Source of the DNA: Fidelibacterota bacterium
Lineage (GTDB): Bacteria > Fidelibacterota > UBA8477
DNA length: 37,531 bases
NCBI GenBank assembly: GCA_021734045.1
Contig: JAIPJR010000018.1
Span: 1 to 37,531, forward strand
Direction of reading: 5' to 3'
Below are positions 35,409 to 37,531 of this stretch, piece after piece. Under the pieces are notes generated by a model that was not told where the DNA came from, ran no database searches, and was given only the letters and a program-made list of their open reading frames with translations. Position 1 is the first letter of the stretch. Each line of letters opens with the position of its first letter. The translations under genes were made by a program, and so were the position numbers.

Positions 35409-35437
35409 TTGACATGGGGTGGGTCTCCGACTATTTT
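35409..35437 (+). promoter_or_regulatory. Promoter of the initiator tRNA gene
   Basis: TTGACA (35409-35414), 17-base spacer, TATTTT (35432-35437). Start expected near 35444, about 34 bases before the mature tRNA 5' end. Confidence 0.75.
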
Positions 35438-35477
35438 AGCAGCGCTTTTGATGCGAAAGCACACAAAAGTTTGACAC

Positions 35478-35551
<74 letters not shown>

Positions 35552-35553
35552 CA

Positions 35554-35700
35554 AATGAAAAAGGTCACCAACAGGTGGCCTTTTTTGTTTGTATTGCGTA
35601 ATAGTGAGAACCAGCCAGGTTCGATTCGGAGCACAGCGGAGAAAAGCGAACGAATCCGGTGGATACCGGATGAGGTTCAGCTAATCCTGCTCCCGCTACA
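35554..35700 (+). repeat. Array unit 1
   Basis: 147 bases from after the real tRNA tail to the end of the first copied tail. Carries GGTTCGATTCGGAG, CGAACGAATCC and the ATCCGG-TGGATA-CCGGAT hairpin, then GAGGTTCAGCT directly before the tail. Its terminator matches units 3 and 4. Confidence 0.85.
35558..35586 (+). terminator. tRNA-fMet terminator (unit 1)
   Basis: AAAAAGGTCACC-AACA-GGTGGCCTTTTTT: twelve-pair stem including a T-G wobble, followed by a T run, a few bases after the tRNA 3' end. Confidence 0.93.
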
Positions 35701-35843
35701 ATAACAAAGCCTCCTTTATGGGGGCTTTGTTGTTGTATGGAGTTACGGGTTCAAATCTTTTGGTTCGATTCGGAATGAAGCTGACAGTGTCAGGTTCATG
35801 GAGAAAAGCGATCGTCAGCGAAGCTAATCCTGCTCCCGCTACA
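35701..35843 (+). repeat. Array unit 2 (divergent)
   Basis: 143 bases. Only the tail, the ACGGGTT and GGTTCGATTCGGA segments and GGAGAAAAGCGA are shared with the others. Terminator and second half differ, with its own palindrome CTGACA-G-TGTCAG and a longer GCTGAC...GTCAGC pairing. Confidence 0.8.
35704..35733 (+). terminator. Terminator of unit 2
   Basis: ACAAAGCCTCC-TTTAT-GGGGGCTTTGT: eleven-pair stem with one wobble, then TGTTGT. Same place after the tail as in the other units, but an unrelated sequence and a weaker T tract. Confidence 0.75.
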
Positions 35844-36016
35844 AATGAAAAAGGTCACCAACAGGTGGCCTTTTTTGTTTGTATGGCGTTACGGGTTTGG
35901 GTTGTTGGTTCGATTCGGAGCCCTCCGATCATCTCAAGATTAACTCCGAGGACAAAGACGAGCGAACGAATCCGGTGGAAACCGGATGAGGTTCAGCTAA
36001 TCCTGCTCCCGCTACA
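35844..36016 (+). repeat. Array unit 3
   Basis: 173 bases including its tail. Nearly the same as unit 4, five differences over 152 bases counted by eye, so one of the two arose by recent duplication. Holds CGGAG...CTCCG and TTCGATTCG...CGAACGAA pairings and the ATCCGG/CCGGAT hairpin (35970-35987). Confidence 0.85.
35848..35876 (+). terminator. Terminator of unit 3
   Basis: Identical to the unit 1 terminator: AAAAAGGTCACC-AACA-GGTGGCC and T6. Confidence 0.93.
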
Positions 36017-36168
36017 AAAGAAAAAGGTCACCGACAGGTGGCCTTTTTTGTTTGTATGGCGTTACGGGTTTGGGTTGTTGGTTCGATTCGGAGCCCTCCG
36101 GGCATCTCAAGATTAACTCCGAGGAGAAAGACGAGCGAACGAATCCGGTGGAAACCGGATGAGGTTCA
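36017..36168 (+). repeat. Array unit 4 (no tail)
   Basis: 152 bases matching unit 3 up to GAGGTTCA, after which similarity stops and no tRNA tail follows. This is the downstream border of the array. Confidence 0.85.
36021..36049 (+). terminator. Terminator of unit 4
   Basis: As units 1 and 3, with one change in the loop (GACA for AACA), so pairing is kept. Confidence 0.93.
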
Positions 36169-36275
36169 AACATTAGAGCAAACGGAGAAATGTGTTAAAT
36201 CTTATTCGCCAACCTAGAATTCAGCGATAGGCATCAGCCCTAAAATCGTTGGCATTCAATACTTAGATTATGATA

Positions 36276-36305
36276 TTTACAGTTGATCTGGGGATGGGAT
36301 AAAAT
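36276..36305 (+). promoter_or_regulatory. Candidate promoter for the last gene
   Basis: TTTACA (36276-36281), 18-base spacer, TAAAAT (36300-36305), about 33 bases before the GTG start. Moderate match. Confidence 0.4.
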
Positions 36306-36338
36306 CGGATCGAAAACTGAAAAACTGAGAATTGATAC

Positions 36339-37531
36339 GTGAGCAAGAAGCTGATTAAGGGAAATTGTACTCGGTATGTAATTTTATATTGTGCCCTTAC
36401 CGGTCTTATCCCGTCTCTCAACGCCCAGAGCTCCTGGCCGCTGGACTCCGAATGGATTATCGCCCGTGATAGCGATTGGAATCCACTGGGTGATCTGGTG
36501 GAAAATTTTCAATCCGGTATAGAGTTTATTCCGGACCCTGTTGATGGCACCAGCGCTTATCTCTATTCAGATAATAATTACATTTACTTTCGATTGGTGT
36601 TGGAAGGTGATCCATCAAAAAAAACAGGAGATCCCAAGTTTCTAGCCTATGCCTGGTACGTCTCCATTGATGCGGACAACGATAACATCCCGGATTGGTC
36701 AATCGTGCTGGAAGGATTTAATACGGATCGGTTAGCCACCTGGTACAATGCCACCGGAGGGGTCAATAATGTTCCCGATGCCATGAATTGGAGCGTCACC
36801 ACACCAAAACCATCCGGTTGGGTCCGAGTTACACTCCCCGATGGTAACAATGGCATGGCTTATCTGGATTTACAGGCACCCTATTCAGCATTTGTATCCG
36901 GCTCCTATGCAAAATCGATAACCTCTAAAACTGCCATTCGGTTTTTCTTCACAACCACCACAACGGCTCAACTAACCAATGATAAAGACATCCTATCCCT
37001 CAGTGGGTACATCGACATTAATCAGATAATGTCTAACTCTATGACCATTCAGCTTGACCAACCCGATGCTTACGGCTTTATCACCGACACCCGGGAAACC
37101 ACCAATGCCATTTCCACGGATGGCGGCATTTGGTTCCGTAATGAAACCGTTCAAGTGGAGGGATTTGGCTGGCCTTCTTCTGCCTCCCCATTTTATAATG
37201 CGGGTGGTTATGGTATCCGGATAAAAGACCCTCAGGATCAAATTTTGTGGTCCGATAATCTTACCACGGATGCTTCTGGAAATGTGTCCGCTTTTAACAC
37301 AATACTTCTCCCGGCTGACGCAGATTCTGGCCTGTATTCTATTGAGGTGCAGAGCCCCTTGGATGGAACCACATGGACACTTTATGATAAATTTACCGTG
37401 AGTATTCCCGAACCGGACATCACACTTGCAGTGGATTCACCAACGGCCACCACAGGTCAAACCATTACCTACACAATCACGATCCGAAACCAGGGCGATG
37501 CAGCCGCCAATGTGCACACAGTCATGGACTC
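36339..37531 (+). CDS. Secreted protein with DUF11/CARDB-like domain (3' end outside window)
   Basis: Starts at a GTG (36339): an in-frame TGA lies two codons upstream and no ATG follows for about 170 codons. The Shine-Dalgarno is weak. The first residues form a signal peptide (CTRYVILYCALTGLIPSLNA, cleavage near AQS). The mature part reads as a beta-rich extracellular domain (WIIARDSDWNPLGDLVEN, YFRLVLEGDP, WYVSIDADNDNIPDWSIV), then a strand-rich middle, and at the edge LAVDSPTATTGQTITYTITI, the start of a DUF11/CARDB Ig-like repeat. Probably a large surface or secreted adhesin-like protein exported by the Por system, but the C-terminal sorting domain would be outside the window. 397 codons visible. 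Confidence 0.8.
   Translation, partial: MSKKLIKGNCTRYVILYCALTGLIPSLNAQSSWPLDSEWIIARDSDWNPLGDLVENFQSGIEFIPDPVDGTSAYLYSDNNYIYFRLVLEGDPSKKTGDPKFLAYAWYVSIDADNDNIPDWSIVLEGFNTDRLATWYNATGGVNNVPDAMNWSVTTPKPSGWVRVTLPDGNNGMAYLDLQAPYSAFVSGSYAKSITSKTAIRFFFTTTTTAQLTNDKDILSLSGYIDINQIMSNSMTIQLDQPDAYGFITDTRETTNAISTDGGIWFRNETVQVEGFGWPSSASPFYNAGGYGIRIKDPQDQILWSDNLTTDASGNVSAFNTILLPADADSGLYSIEVQSPLDGTTWTLYDKFTVSIPEPDITLAVDSPTATTGQTITYTITIRNQGDAAANVHTVMD

Larger units (their letters stand above)
35093..35477. other. 385-base stretch without a recognised gene
   Basis: Between nrnA and tRNA-fMet. It holds the nrnA -35 box, the CCGGGTA inverted repeat, an orphan terminator, the possible 23-aa ORF and the tRNA promoter. 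The part 35140-35230 shows no feature that I can support, but a plus-strand small RNA ending at 35272 is conceivable. Confidence 0.6.

Noticed and set aside
35718-36116. 132-aa plus-strand ORF through the array
   Set aside because: It only reads through terminators and repeat units; its internal repetition follows the DNA repeats and there is no ribosome site.

Overview
The window looks like a chromosomal segment of a Gram-negative bacterium of the Fibrobacterota-Chlorobiota-Bacteroidota (FCB) side of the tree, possibly a Marinimicrobia- or Calditrichota-like lineage. The grounds are a PorU-like C25 peptidase next to a PorV-like barrel (type IX secretion), secreted proteins with YPNPFNP-type C-terminal sorting domains, a folP-cdaA pair, and a Ccm cluster with a cysteine-type CcmE. 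The exact taxon is inference. Nearly all genes lie on the minus strand, tightly packed with many ATGA or GTGA overlaps.

Layout. (1) 1-1910, minus: lysS (cut by the window edge) behind prfB, which carries an intact RF2 +1 frameshift site and is therefore longer than any single open frame shows. (2) 2123-4102, plus: a secreted FG-GAP/VCBS repeat protein, converging on glnA over a shared terminator. (3) 4187-6020, minus: an lrp/asnC-type regulator followed by glnA, with a perfect 30-bp inverted repeat over the regulator's start codon. (4) 6075-14003, minus: folP, cdaA (c-di-AMP synthase), porU, porV and an SLBB-domain export protein. (5) 14125-18762, minus: tilS, hpt, ftsH, the FtsH having long low-complexity tails. 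(6) 18811-35014, minus: a directon of about 16 kb from a clear sigma70 promoter: DHH phosphoesterase, ispH, pdxS, pdxT, dxs, an isobutyryl-CoA-mutase-type large subunit, two PHP-domain phosphatases, ccmE, ccmF, a CcmI-like zinc-ribbon protein, a membrane-anchored partner, ccmA, ccmB, ccmC, a short ccmD, and an archaeal-type (type II) GAPDH, ending at a strong terminator. (7) 35093-36338: a non-coding zone holding an orphan terminator, a possible 23-aa ORF, an initiator tRNA-fMet gene with its promoter, and a tandem array of 143-173-bp units. (8) 36339-end, plus: a secreted protein running off the window.

The most notable element is the array after tRNA-fMet. The last 18 bases of the tRNA gene plus flank recur exactly three more times, each followed by a rho-independent terminator and a partly conserved structured segment. 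This resembles the 178-bp repeats of the Escherichia coli tyrT locus, but on an initiator tRNA in a distant lineage. Other points of interest are the Lrp palindrome, the F90/Q208 substrate signature that turns the 'methylmalonyl-CoA mutase' into a probable isobutyryl-CoA mutase, and the cysteine-type (CXXXY) CcmE without CcmH in the cluster.
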